From positions 1,054,001-1,118,000 of the forward strand of contig JAQSEB010000020.1 in NCBI GenBank assembly GCA_030063045.1: a stretch of 64,000 bases of DNA, written 5' to 3'. Below, in pieces: positions 36,701-53,413 of this stretch. The notes under the pieces are model-generated. The model made no database searches. It was not told where the DNA came from and saw only the letters and a list, made by a program, of their open reading frames with translations. Within the stretch, counting starts at the first letter, position 1; each line of letters starts with the position of its first letter. The position numbers were made by a program, and so were the translations under genes. Source of the stretch: Pratylenchus scribneri (Eukaryota > Nematoda > Chromadorea > Rhabditida > Pratylenchidae).

Positions 36701-38132
36701 TTTTTAAAGAATGAATTTCTACAAAGTTAGGATTGGTTAGAATTTAGACCGAAAATATCAAATGGAAAATGAATAAAAATAAAAAGTCAAAATAAAACAT
36801 TTGGATCCATGATCGCTGCTAATATTTAGGACCAAAAATTTAATGCACAAAAACGGAAGGGCCGCTCGCTGTTTGATATATTTTCGGTGGATTACGCGCC
36901 AATCTAATTTGAAGGCCAATTTATGGGACAAATGTTAGGGAAAAAGACGTCAAAACAGCTGGAGACCTCATTCTAAAATCAATTTGTTGACTTTTCTGAA
37001 AGAAATTTTCCCATTTTTATGGATGCATTGGCCCTAAATAAGCCGGCCGTTGCCATCTCGTTGCCCAAAAATGGGCCCTCTTATTCGCCAAAGTTTGCCC
37101 TCAACGAAAATTCCTCCCTTAAATCCAAGCATTTGACCACATTCGCCGCCTCTCGGCCGACCATGACCTTGTCCCCTTCACCCTTTCATCGGTCAGCCGG
37201 AAAAGTGTGGAAGGCGAGAAGATGCGCAAAAATTTTAGTGGCAAAATGAGGGGAAGGATCAATTCCATCGGCCCCTTCCTTCCTTCCTTCTTCCGAAAAA
37301 TTCTTCCCCCTTTTCCATAGCCAACAAAAAGGAGGCAATGGCCGCGCGGCCTGAAAATGAATCCACAAAGAAAATGAAGAAAATTGGGTTTTGGTTTGGA
37401 AAATGAGGAAAAGGATGGAGAATTTTTCATTGAAAACTAAAGGGAAATATATTATTTATTCAAGATCCTATTTTTAAATTAAAATATCAAGAAATGATAT
37501 AATGATGGCATTTCTATGGGTTATGTGGCATAAAAACAAATGCAGAATTTCAGAGAAATTTGATTTCGGCATTTCTTATCCTCTAATCATTTTGAACCCA
37601 TCTAGATTAAATTAATTTTCATATAAATTAAGGGAATGAAAGGTTGGCTCAATATCAATCAAATTTATTCAAAATGCCATCATTTTTCTGCCACCTTCCA
37701 CATTATTTTAAATTATATGATATACTTATTACATTTTAACAATAAGAATTAATTAAATTTTCAACCAACATCAACCAGAACAACTATTTTACCAACACTA
37801 TACTTTAAATTATTCTTTATTTATTGTGCGGAAACTGTGATAAAAATTTGAAGGGTAAAAAGCATATGATAGAGAGGAAAAAGGGCAACTTTATAAAGGC
37901 AGATTGAGGCAATATTTGATTGATAGATATAGGGCGACAGGGCGAATATGAAAGTAGAGGTACAGTAGGATGAAATGAAATAGCCCTTATTAGTTAGGCA
38001 TTATTGACATGAGAATGAGACATGACAGAAACAAAGAAGAATTATGGCATTTATCAGCAGATAGTGGTCAAAAATTATAACATAAATTATAATGTCCAGA
38101 ATAATACTTCATATTTGCAATATCCGATTATA

Positions 38133-38476
38133 TTATACCACTATCTTTGTCAGTCTCTTATCGTCTTCTGGATTGTTCATTTTCTCCATAATTTGTCGCC
38201 ATCCTTGATCATCACCAATTTTTGTTCGGCATAATATGAAATAACTTTCTCCTTCATCATGATGCCATCCAAGAGTCAATTGTTCTCCGGGTTTGATGAT
38301 TTTCAATGCTAAAAAAAGATTGGTGAAAATCGATCTGATCGTAAATTATCATAGCTTCTTATTACATATCTAATGAAGTTGGTTCATAAAAATCATGAAA
38401 GATGCTAAATTGGAAAATGAAGGACACAGGCAGAGTTGATTCCAAGAAATGCTTAAAAATATTAAAATTTACATCC
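38133..38476 (-). pseudogene. Possible coding remnant or small unresolved gene
   Basis: Two adjacent minus-strand blocks look coding. Block 38133-38308 follows a strong TTTTTTTAG acceptor and encodes 58 codons to a TAA, including LKIIKPGEQLTLGWHHDEG. Block about 38362-38476 begins after an ATAG acceptor and is open, including FNIFKHFLESTLPVSF. The obvious donor between them (GTAATA at 38361) has a phase that does not fit the strong acceptor. Joining them in frame needs a 31-nt intron, shorter than any other here. No family is recognised. It could be a decayed gene, a gene with an exon I missed, or chance. Confidence 0.3.
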
Positions 38477-38943
38477 CTATTTGTTAGAAATTTTTAATTT
38501 ATATTCAATTTCGAACAATTGAAGGAGCAAATGAAGGCATTCTCAAAGAATTAATGGTGAACATTTGGAAAAAAATTAAATTATAATTAAATTTTTATAA
38601 AATAAACATAAAAAATTAGTTAATAGAATCTTTTACCAACTTCGCCATCATTTGTATGTCATCTGTTCGGTTTCCTCATTACTTTTTTTATTCCTTGTGA
38701 TATTTAAGTACATGTAGATTTTTTGAATATTCTTTTATGGAAAGCTAATTCTGAGTCTCTTTGATTGGGTTTTGTTCAGTCATCCATCATCAGCAAATAT
38801 TTATAATTAATGAATGGGGGATGACCTTGTTGATTCCCCCACCTTTGATAATATTTGTATTTAATCAATGCAAAAGGTAAACACAATTCACAAACCAAAC
38901 TAAAAATTGCGAATCGAGCACTCTTCTTTTTTTCCTACAAAAA

Positions 38944-44157
<5,214 letters not shown>

Positions 44158-44429
44158 GTACTGAATGAATTCCCAGGCATTTATTTGTCTTCTAAAAAAC
44201 ATGCCTTTCACCTTAAATGCGATTTTCGCGAATTTTAAAATCCAATTTATTCTCACAATTCACCGTATTTTTTATTGTATTTGGGTTTTTAGTGCAAATC
44301 TTGGCCATTCCTCCTATTAAAAACAAATTATACCATAAATCAGCAGTAAAATATTTATCCAAAATGCCTTTCAATTTTAAAGGCAAAATACTCACATCCT
44401 AAATTAGCCAATTAATTCAGTTAAATATT

Positions 44430-45300
44430 TTCTACACTTAATAGCTAATGATTTTACATAAATTTGAGGAAATTGAACAATTTTTTGATTCAAATGTTTC
44501 GAAAATAAATTATCATAATTGTGTAAAATATTTATCCAAAAGAGCCTTTGAGGCTAAATGATTTCATTCTATTAAATTAGCGGCATAATTCATTTAAAAA
44601 ATTTCTTCGTTTGAAATGAAATTATTTTTTATTTTTACCCATTCAAAAAGCAATATCATAATTCTCTGTAAAATATTTTCCCTCAATTTAAAGGCAAAAT
44701 ACTTACATTCAATGATTTTACAGAAATTTGAGGAAAATTAAACAATTTTTCAATTCAAATTCATCGGAAATAAATTACAATAATTCAGTAAAACATCAAT
44801 CTAAAATGTCTTAATGGCTTAATTCTATCAAAATTAGACACATAATTCATTTAAATAATTACTTCGTTTGAAATGAAATTATTTTTCTAGTATTCTAAAA
44901 ATTATACCATAATTCATCAATAAAATAAATATAAAATGCCCCCCACAATTTAAAAGACAAAAAACTTCTTACATATACCATAATTCACTCATCAGTAAAA
45001 TATCAATCTAAAACTGCTTCGAGGCAAAATGGCTTCATTCCATCCAAATTAGAAATACATTTAACGGAGTTTCTTTGGTTGAAATTAAATTACTTTACAG
45101 AAATTTGAGGAAATTCAACTGTTTCGAAAATAAATTACCATAATTCAATAAAAGATATCATTCAAAATAATTTTCTAAGTATAAGACTTAATTTCATCCA
45201 AATAATCAATTTAAATAATTGCTTTGCTTGAAATGATATTATTCCTCTGAAATTAGAGGAGATTGAACAATTTTTTAATTCAAAATGTCTCAAAATTTTA
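44430..45300. repeat. Degenerate long-unit tandem repeat
   Basis: The phrase CTTCGTTTGAAATGAAATTA occurs near 44605 and 44862, with weaker versions near 45075 and 45222. Each is preceded by ATAATTCATTTAAA-like sequence and followed further on by GAGGAAATTGAACAATTTTT. Spacing is irregular (roughly 150-260 bp). Confidence 0.6.
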
Positions 45301-47959
45301 TTCAATTAATAGAGACTGTGAATAAATTTAATTAACTTTCAACTCCTAACCAAATCGAGTTACAAAAAATTCGTAGAACAAAATTTATAGCCAAAATGAT
45401 GGGACATATAATCAAAATTCATTCGACATTCCAATTTTACAGCAATCCCATAATTTTCCATTTTAAAATGTGTTTTAGAATAAATCTCGCAAAAAATTTT
45501 CCAAATAATGTGGGGGTTTTAGTGCCCAAAATTGGCACCTTTAATATGGAAAAAGGCGGCTGGATGGATGATGTCTGCTGATTAATGTGGGGGAAATTCC
45601 ATGGCTGGTCATGGCCATAAGAAGGCACAATTCCCTGCTTGAAAAGATAAAATGCCATGTGCCCCGCTGGCCAAAATAGTCGGCAATTTTGTGCCAAATG
45701 CCATTCCCACCCCACACCATTTATCGAGCCAACACGGCGCCTTTTCCGCAAGATTTCCTATTCAATCCATTTATTTCCACTTCATTTTGCTCCACCCAAA
45801 ATTCCCGCCTAAAATCCGTGTTTCCGCCCTTGCCACCGAACCGAATCCAATTTCATTACTCATTTTTTGCGCCCATTCCATTTTATATGTTGCAATTTTG
45901 ACAGAACATTTATCGAATGTCTTTTAACCAATTTCCTTTCCATTTAAATTTAATCCAAAGGTCAAAAATTTCCAATTATAAGGGCATAAATGAAATTAGG
46001 GAGAAGGCTGATTTCCTTGAATTTAGTGTGCCAAAATATTGTAATGATTAATTGAGGTGTGCCCTTTTAAGAAAAGGGTTTTCCACTAATTCCAGCCGTT
46101 TTTAAAATACTTTTATTTACGAATGAATTTTGGCCAGGTGTACTACGACCCATTCCATCAATTGAATGGAAAACGGCTGAATGCCGGGGTGGCAGCAAAA
46201 AGTCAATAATAGCAGCTGAATTGACGGAATATAGGAAAACGGAAATGAATGAATATTAATGAATGGGATTTGGATGGATTGGAATGGCTGTGGAATTTTT
46301 ATTACTTTGGGATTAGGAATGAAGTACTTACTCAAAATCGCATCTTTCATTCACATTTTTAATACCCAAAAATACATAAAAGAATTTTGCCTCATTTTTC
46401 CCCAACTTTAGTGTTTAGTCTAATAAGCTTTTTTTTGAACATTTTTTACTTTCTTTATTTACTTTTACCCTAAAAAATTAAATAAAGCTTTCTTCAGTTT
46501 TTCTTAAATTTTAGTAAAATATTTTTTACAGTTCCAATGATCTAGGTTTTATTCGCTTTTTCTCATACGCCGTTCATAAAGTCAAAGGGAAATAATAAAC
46601 AAAAAAATTACGTAGGTAAAATTAGCCCTTCCTGTTTGTTGCCTTCCATTCTATTCCATTTGATATTCAATTATTCAAATTAGCATTGTTTACTCCATTC
46701 ATTCCACAGCTGCTTTAGGCCGGAACAAGCATGCCTTTGAGGAAGTTGCCACTTCCAACGTTGCCTCAGTCTTTCTTGAAAAAAAGGACTTGTGTGGACT
46801 TTTAGGAAAAGTCGCCCAAATTCCTTTGAATGACGCAAATTTCCTAGAGAATTAAAATTAATAATGCATCATTGACCCACAAGTTCCCTCAATTTCTTGT
46901 TCAATTCAATAATTTTTTGCTTCTTTCCTTTTCTATTTAAATTTTTTAGCTTTTATTTTGGCCCCCATTGTATTTAAAGCAAATCCATTAATGCTTTTTC
47001 CATACCCTTAAATATGTTTATAATTTAAATAAATTTAAAATCTCCATTTTTGGCACATTTTCCTTGAATTTAATAAACAAAAAGCAAAGCAAAGTATTCC
47101 CTCTCTCCAAAATGGCACATAAAATCATTTCTCCAATTCCCCCAAGTACAATCAATTGTTTCCATTTTTAATTGAAGAATGGAATCAAAATTGCTAAAAT
47201 AACCATCAACCCACATCAACCCTCATATTTAAAAAAAATTGGTTGATTTTTAATAGAAATTACCTATAAGACATATCTATTAACTTTCTTTTTTATTTGG
47301 GAGTACGGTATACAATATACATTGATTCCTTTTCAAGAGAGGGAAATCTCTCATATCAATGATGGATGCCTAAGGCACAAAAACATTCTCCATTTATTCC
47401 CTTCAATTAGATAAAAAAAGACATAAATATTTTTTTTATTTGTCTCATTAAAATTTCCAATATAATTTTGGGCATTTGAAAATAAAAGGCACATTCAAAC
47501 TTTTTATTTGTTTATGCTAAAATGGCCCCAATTTCCACAATGCCATAGCCTTCTATGATGACGGCAAAAAAATGAGGGAATTTTAATGGTTGGGTTGTCC
47601 TCAAAATGCCTCCAAAATTGGGACAACAAAATAATTTTGGCTGTCTTCTCTTCAAAAAGTCTAGTCCTTTCTTTCATCCAATTCGAAGGAACACCCAAGA
47701 ATTCGAAAAAAAATTGCTAAAGACAAAAAGTGCAAAGCACGGAAAAAATTCGAGACGACGTCTCCAGCGGAGTCCAAAATTAATATTTTATGCGTGAAGA
47801 TTGGCAGCCAAAGAGCGCAGTGCCAATGCCGAATGCGGTAATTGAAGTGGAAAGAGGAGGGAGGAATTGGCATAATAAATGAGGGACCACCCACATTAAT
47901 GTGAAGGGCATCAATGAATTCGGAGAAACTTTTGGATTATAGGCGAAAATTAAAGGCCA

Positions 47960-48660
47960 AAAACACTCTGAAAAATGCCACACCCGGAGATGTTTTTTCC
48001 CGAATTCAGGGAAAAATCTTACAAATTCCAATTATTTGAATATTCCAAAATTTTCCTCATCCAAATTTATTCCTGAATGAATAATTTTTCGGTTATCATT
48101 TTCCCATAAATTCGGCCCAGTGAGACTAAATTTATTTGTGTGAAATTAAGTCTTGGCATAAATATTTACTATCTTATTTATAAAATTAATTTTTAAAAAA
48201 ATTCTCACACTTTATTTTCCCTTTCATTTTTCCCAAGCAAATTTTGAAAAATGCCACACCTGCTGGAGATGTTTTCTAGTTTACAGCCAACTTTGGGAAA
48301 AATAATCCAAATCCTTGAATATTCCAAAATTTTCCTCATTCCAATGTTTTTTAAGATAAATGTGTTCATCATTTCAGTTTATTAATCATTCATTTTCCCA
48401 TATATTCTGCAATTTTGGTACAGCTAATCATATTTTATAATTAATTTTTTAAAAAATTCTCACACTCTTTAATAACCCCCTCATTTTTCCAATTCTTTGT
48501 TTTGAGCATTCCAAAATTTACCAAGTTTTTTTCGATTATCCAATTTCCATGAATTCATTTCATCTTTATTTCGAGAAATGAATATTTTAGGTTACATAAA
48601 ATTAATTTTTAAAAAATTGTCTCACGCTTTATCCTCCCTCTCTTTTATTCTTTTTGTCCG
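47960..48660. repeat. Degenerate tandem repeat, unit about 277 bp
   Basis: GAAAAATGCCACACC...GGAGATGTTTT occurs at about 47970 and 48247. The following landmarks GAATATTCCAAAATTTTCCTC, TTTTCCCATA and TTTTTAAAAAATTCTCACAC recur in the same order. A third partial unit runs to about 48640. Confidence 0.75.
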
Positions 48661-51600
48661 GTAGATTTTAAAGCGGCTCACATTTCACAGATGAGCGAAT
48701 TTTCCCAGTCCCGAATTAAAAAAAGCTGGCTGGGTGGTCTAGTCGGCTAATTATTTCTTTGAATTCATATTTTTAATCTTTGTACTATTCTTTTGCCAAT
48801 TAATCAAGGTTGCCATAATCAAAAATATATTCAATAAAAATTTGAATATAATTGGATTGAATTTTGGCCACCCATATTGTTAAAATTACCCTAGGTTATG
48901 GGATGACTTTTTTATTTCCTCATCGTGACTACTTCCTTCTCAATGAATTTGCTTTTTGAAATCATAGATCATCCATTCAAATGAATTTATCCATTTCCTA
49001 TTGAATTTTTTAGACTTTTAGTGGCTGGTGAAGTAATTCTACTTTCATTAAATGAAAAAAACACACTTTGAGATTGAGATTAAATTTGGCACAAAAAGTG
49101 CATATGAAAGGATATTATTGAGTAAACCTTCACCTCAAAAAAAACTAAAATATTGGAAAATTAAATAGTATTAAACGGTTTAAACTAATTTTGGTATTTG
49201 GTTCAAAAGTAAGTTAGAATTGGTTAAAGCTAAACCAAAATTAATCAAATTAAATAACTTGACGAGATGGGCAAATTTCGGTACATTTACATTGTTTTCG
49301 ACATTTTCAGTGTTTTTTTCGGCAAATATTTCCCTAAATTATTTCAATTTATAATTCCCAGCTTCCTTCAGTACAACAATTTGTGTGTATTTTGCCAAAA
49401 TGACAATGCCAAAATGAGCAAAACACAAAAGACATAAAATTCTTTTGCCATTTTGGTACAAAAGCATTGTTCGAACATTTAACCAAAAAAATCATCCTTT
49501 TTCCCTTTGCATTTCCCCGTATTTCCGGCAATTGTTTTTCTCACCGCCATTTTCCCACATTAGTAGTCGGCTAAACAAGAATTCCAGTTTGCCCCTTTTA
49601 TAATTGCTTTCCATCTTTTCTGCTTTTAGTACAAAATTCTTTTGGCAAACATTATTCCATTTTTTCTGGCCGTTCCATCGCGCCATTTTTCCGAGACTAA
49701 ACAATACAAACAATTAAGTGAAAAGGGCACAAAAGGATTTGGGAGAATAAAAATAAAATAATCAAAAAGTGGAATTAACCCAAAAATTCTCCCACGCAGG
49801 CCTTTTTCCAGCCTTTTTCGTCTACCCAAAATTCAGTTTGCCTTTTGTTTGTGCCAATATATTCTCCCATCTAAAAATGACCCAGCTCCGAGTCAATTGC
49901 ATTTTTTATTAATTAAATATTCCCAAAGACCCAAAGGTACAAAAATATCTTTTCATAATTAGGCTATTCTTTTAATGGCATTAATTTTGGTATTTTTATA
50001 CATTTAATATTCTAAATTACGATTTATGAATTTTTTAACCAAAAATTTCTGCAATTAAGTAAATTCCATTCTTTAATTGGCATTAATTTTGGAATTTTCT
50101 ACTTTTCTATCCACTAAATATTCCCAAATATAAATTCTTTTTTTCATAATTAGTTTTTTTGTCTTAAAAATGTCTCAATATTTCCATTCATAATCGGCCA
50201 TAATTATTTGGATGAATCATTTGACATATTCAATTTATTCCATATAATTTTCGGCTTCAACAAATACATAAAAATGCCATTTTTAGCAGATCGCGAGCAG
50301 ATTATGCCAATACCCAATATACTAAATTTACCCATCAACAAAATATATTGGCTTAATCCTTTCCGTCCAATATTGTTACCTAACAAACAATTGAACCCAT
50401 TAATTAATATGGCCCAAAAATAATTTCCAAACGATAAAAAATTTCTTTTATTTTTGGACCATGATAAAAGTCGGTTCCCTCTGCAAATTATGCAGTGAAC
50501 AAAAAAGGCCAATGAATATGGCCTCAGGCAATCCATTCCATTTCATTGGTATCTTTCCTCAATAATTCACTCCTCATTTTTTGGCAAAATATTCCGCAAA
50601 TTGTGGCCAAATAAGGGAAAAAGCACAACAATAAAAAATGGACACAGAAGAGTCAAACGGGCATATTGCCAAAAAGGGCTCCTTCCTTTCTTTTCATTTG
50701 CATTGTAATTTGGATTTTGGACGCTGCAGGGTCCATTCCATTTCCATTATAATAATACCCTTCCTAAAATTCTGTTCCATATTTTCATATTTATTTACAC
50801 TTCTCCTCTCTGAAAAATCCCATTTCCTTCCTTCTAAATAAGGCCAAAAGAAGCCCCTTTCTTGTCCATTTATTCTATATCTTTATTCTATCTCCAAAAT
50901 TAAATATCAAATTCTTTGGTCTCAAATCAAAAATCACCCATGCCTCTGGGGAATTTATTCGCGTCATCCACCCTGCCATTCATCTCGTTATGTCTGGAAA
51001 AAAATTTTGCGGCCAATTGTCGTGCGCAGAAATTATTCCAGGAAAAAATTGTTGCCATATTCTTTTTAGTTAGTCTATTCACCTATTTAAATATTCATTC
51101 CCCCTCGAGGAATGCTCCAATATGAATTCTGCGCATTTTTCTGGTCGAATTCCTCCAAATGAATTTGCCCACATTTTTGAAGATGTGAAGTCATCTGGAA
51201 TTCCGCCTTTTCCTAAAATCCACCTTCCTAAAAATTCCATCCAAAGATTATCTTTTTTCGGTGCCAGTTCGAAGTAAAATTCCTTGCCAACCAATCGTCA
51301 ATTTTATGATTCATTTGGCATTTTTTGCCTATTTTTAGTACACATCTTTACGAAGCCATTTTGACGAAATTTTTGACAATTTTAATCCAAATTTTTATCT
51401 TCAATTTTTAATCTTCCCCACATTTTCCCCTTCACATTCAGAGAATTGGCAGCTGCTTTTCCTTTATATGGAAAGGACAGAATTTGGGAATTGCTCCAAG
51501 AAAATTGTCCATTACCCTTTTTTCACATTGGTCCTTGTGCATTTTGGTCATTTCCACTAATTTGCTTTTCTCTCCCTCACTCAATTTCCGCCCAATTTTT

Positions 51601-53413
51601 TGGTCCATCCCATTCTCGGGTTTTGGCCTAATGAAAAAAAAAATAAAATTTATTCTTTCATCTGTGCTGCTGATTAATGTTTTTGGGGCGCATTCTACCA
51701 TATTTTCCTATTCCAATGAATTTTTTCCAAACCTTTTTCCAAGTAAATATAAATTATATTAAAACATCTGTTGATTTTCTCCGAAGTCATGGAAAAATTT
51801 ATGAGAAATAATAAATAAACAAATTTTGACCACATTCAAATTTAAAGGTACCTTTCCTTTTTTCGTGTTTGATTGGGAAAATAACAAATAAAAATTGTAG
51901 GAAAATTGGCAAAAACAACTTTTATCATTCAACTTAAATGCAAAAATTCTATCGGTTTTTCTATTAGAATTACCTTTCTAAAATGGATTTATCCCTAAAA
52001 TAGGTTTAATTTTATAGAAGAGGAAGCCTTTTTGCAAATTTTAATCATTTGGCCAATTTTAGACGATAATTAATTGGATTAAGCATAAATTGAAAAAATG
52101 TCTGGTACTAAATTTCGCACACTAATTATTATATGCAATAAATTTTGCACCGTCCCAATACATTAAAAGGGCACAAGGCACATTCATTTTTAATATACTT
52201 TTAAGCGCTTTTTCGCGCAGATATCAATCCACAGATTCATTCCATCCCCCGCCTTCCGTTTTCCGTTCCACCCCTTCCCTTAAAATCCCCAAATGGGAGC
52301 AATGTTTTCATTTCACAAATTCGAACCCCGGGGAAATCAAAACCACTGGTGAAATTGAGGATTTTTCATGGTGTAATGTCTGATGGTGGTGGCGGAATGT
52401 TGGCAACTGCTTCCTTCCGTTTCTATCCACATTACTTTAAAAAATCCCCCTATTTAGAATTTGCGCGATTTCATTTTACCCCCATTTTCCCTTTTAATTC
52501 CATCCTCCAAAAGTCTCTTCATTACCAAGCTTTGGCTATTAAATAAAATGAGTGTTACTAATCTCCTCTGGAGCAAATTCTGCGCAACGCAATTGAAGGC
52601 AGTAAAAATGAGCCGGCCACTTCATAAGGACCGCCCATTTTCGTCCCACTTTTCACTTATTCGCCTACTCCTCCTCCATTTAAAATCACAATATCAATTC
52701 TGCTACAAATTCTCATGCGCGGTCAGAATTGGCGTGTCTTAACATTTTTGTGCCCCACAAATTTTACAGTACAAAAATTGTCATTAGAATGTTCTTTAAA
52801 GACCAATTTACACAATATTTTTTATCTTCTAAATCTTTTAAAAGAAATTCACCAATTTTTAGGAGAATTAGCCCACTTTATTCAAAAGGCATATTCCTTT
52901 CCAAAAAAATTGGAGGGCTCTATTCAAAATTTAAATATATAAAAATTTATGCCTAAATATTTTTATTTTTTTTTTGATAAAGTAATCACCACCTTTTATC
53001 CAGCAAAAATTAGCTATTTAAAATATATGGCCTCTGAGAAAATTTGATTGACCAAAATATGTCACCGTCACCATTATTTGCTCATAATTCACAATTCACA
53101 TCTATCATATCTACATTTTTTTTCGCATTTTTAACTTTTTTATGGTCATTAAAATGGTTTTGTTTCTTTGACATGGCTTTTCTTACTTAAACACAAAACA
53201 TTAACATTTGAAATAGCCTCTGGAAATTGAAATTCTCATTTTTAAATGGAAAACGTGCCATTTCCAATCTACTAGAATCCACTCAAGAATCGTCAAATTT
53301 ACGTCAACAAATTCTCCCTTTTTATAAATTTTCCATCTGAATTTTTTGCGCGACAATTTTGCGTGAAATTCAATCCAAATTAGTCAAATTAAAATTGTTC
53401 AGAAATTTAAAAA

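Larger units (their letters stand above)
31580..38943. other. Long spacer between divergently transcribed cuticlin and UGP genes
   Basis: No supported gene except a possible remnant at 38133-38476. It alternates AT-rich stretches with GC-richer islands (about 32200-32650, 33600-34450, 34600-35600, 35850-36350, 37000-37430). Long overlapping frames there on both strands show no family motif, signal peptide or intron-phase logic. Family C copies lie at 31745-32015 and 33085-33310, and a half copy of family B at 36527-36700. The left part is the natural upstream control region of the cuticlin gene. Confidence 0.6.
44158..53413. other. 9.3-kb region without a supported gene
   Basis: AT-rich with scattered short frames, none having family motifs or consistent exon phases. 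It holds two degenerate long-unit tandem repeats (44430-45300 and 47960-48660), a family C fragment (49155-49270) and GC-richer islands near 45550-45860, 47500-48030, 49350-49830 and 52200-52740. The right end must contain the promoter and possibly a first exon of the receptor gene. Confidence 0.55.

Noticed and set aside
52310..52340. tRNA-like T-arm (GGGGTTCGAA on the minus strand)
   Set aside because: The stem does not pair and no anticodon or acceptor arm follows; no tRNA, rRNA or spliced-leader RNA gene was recognised in the window.
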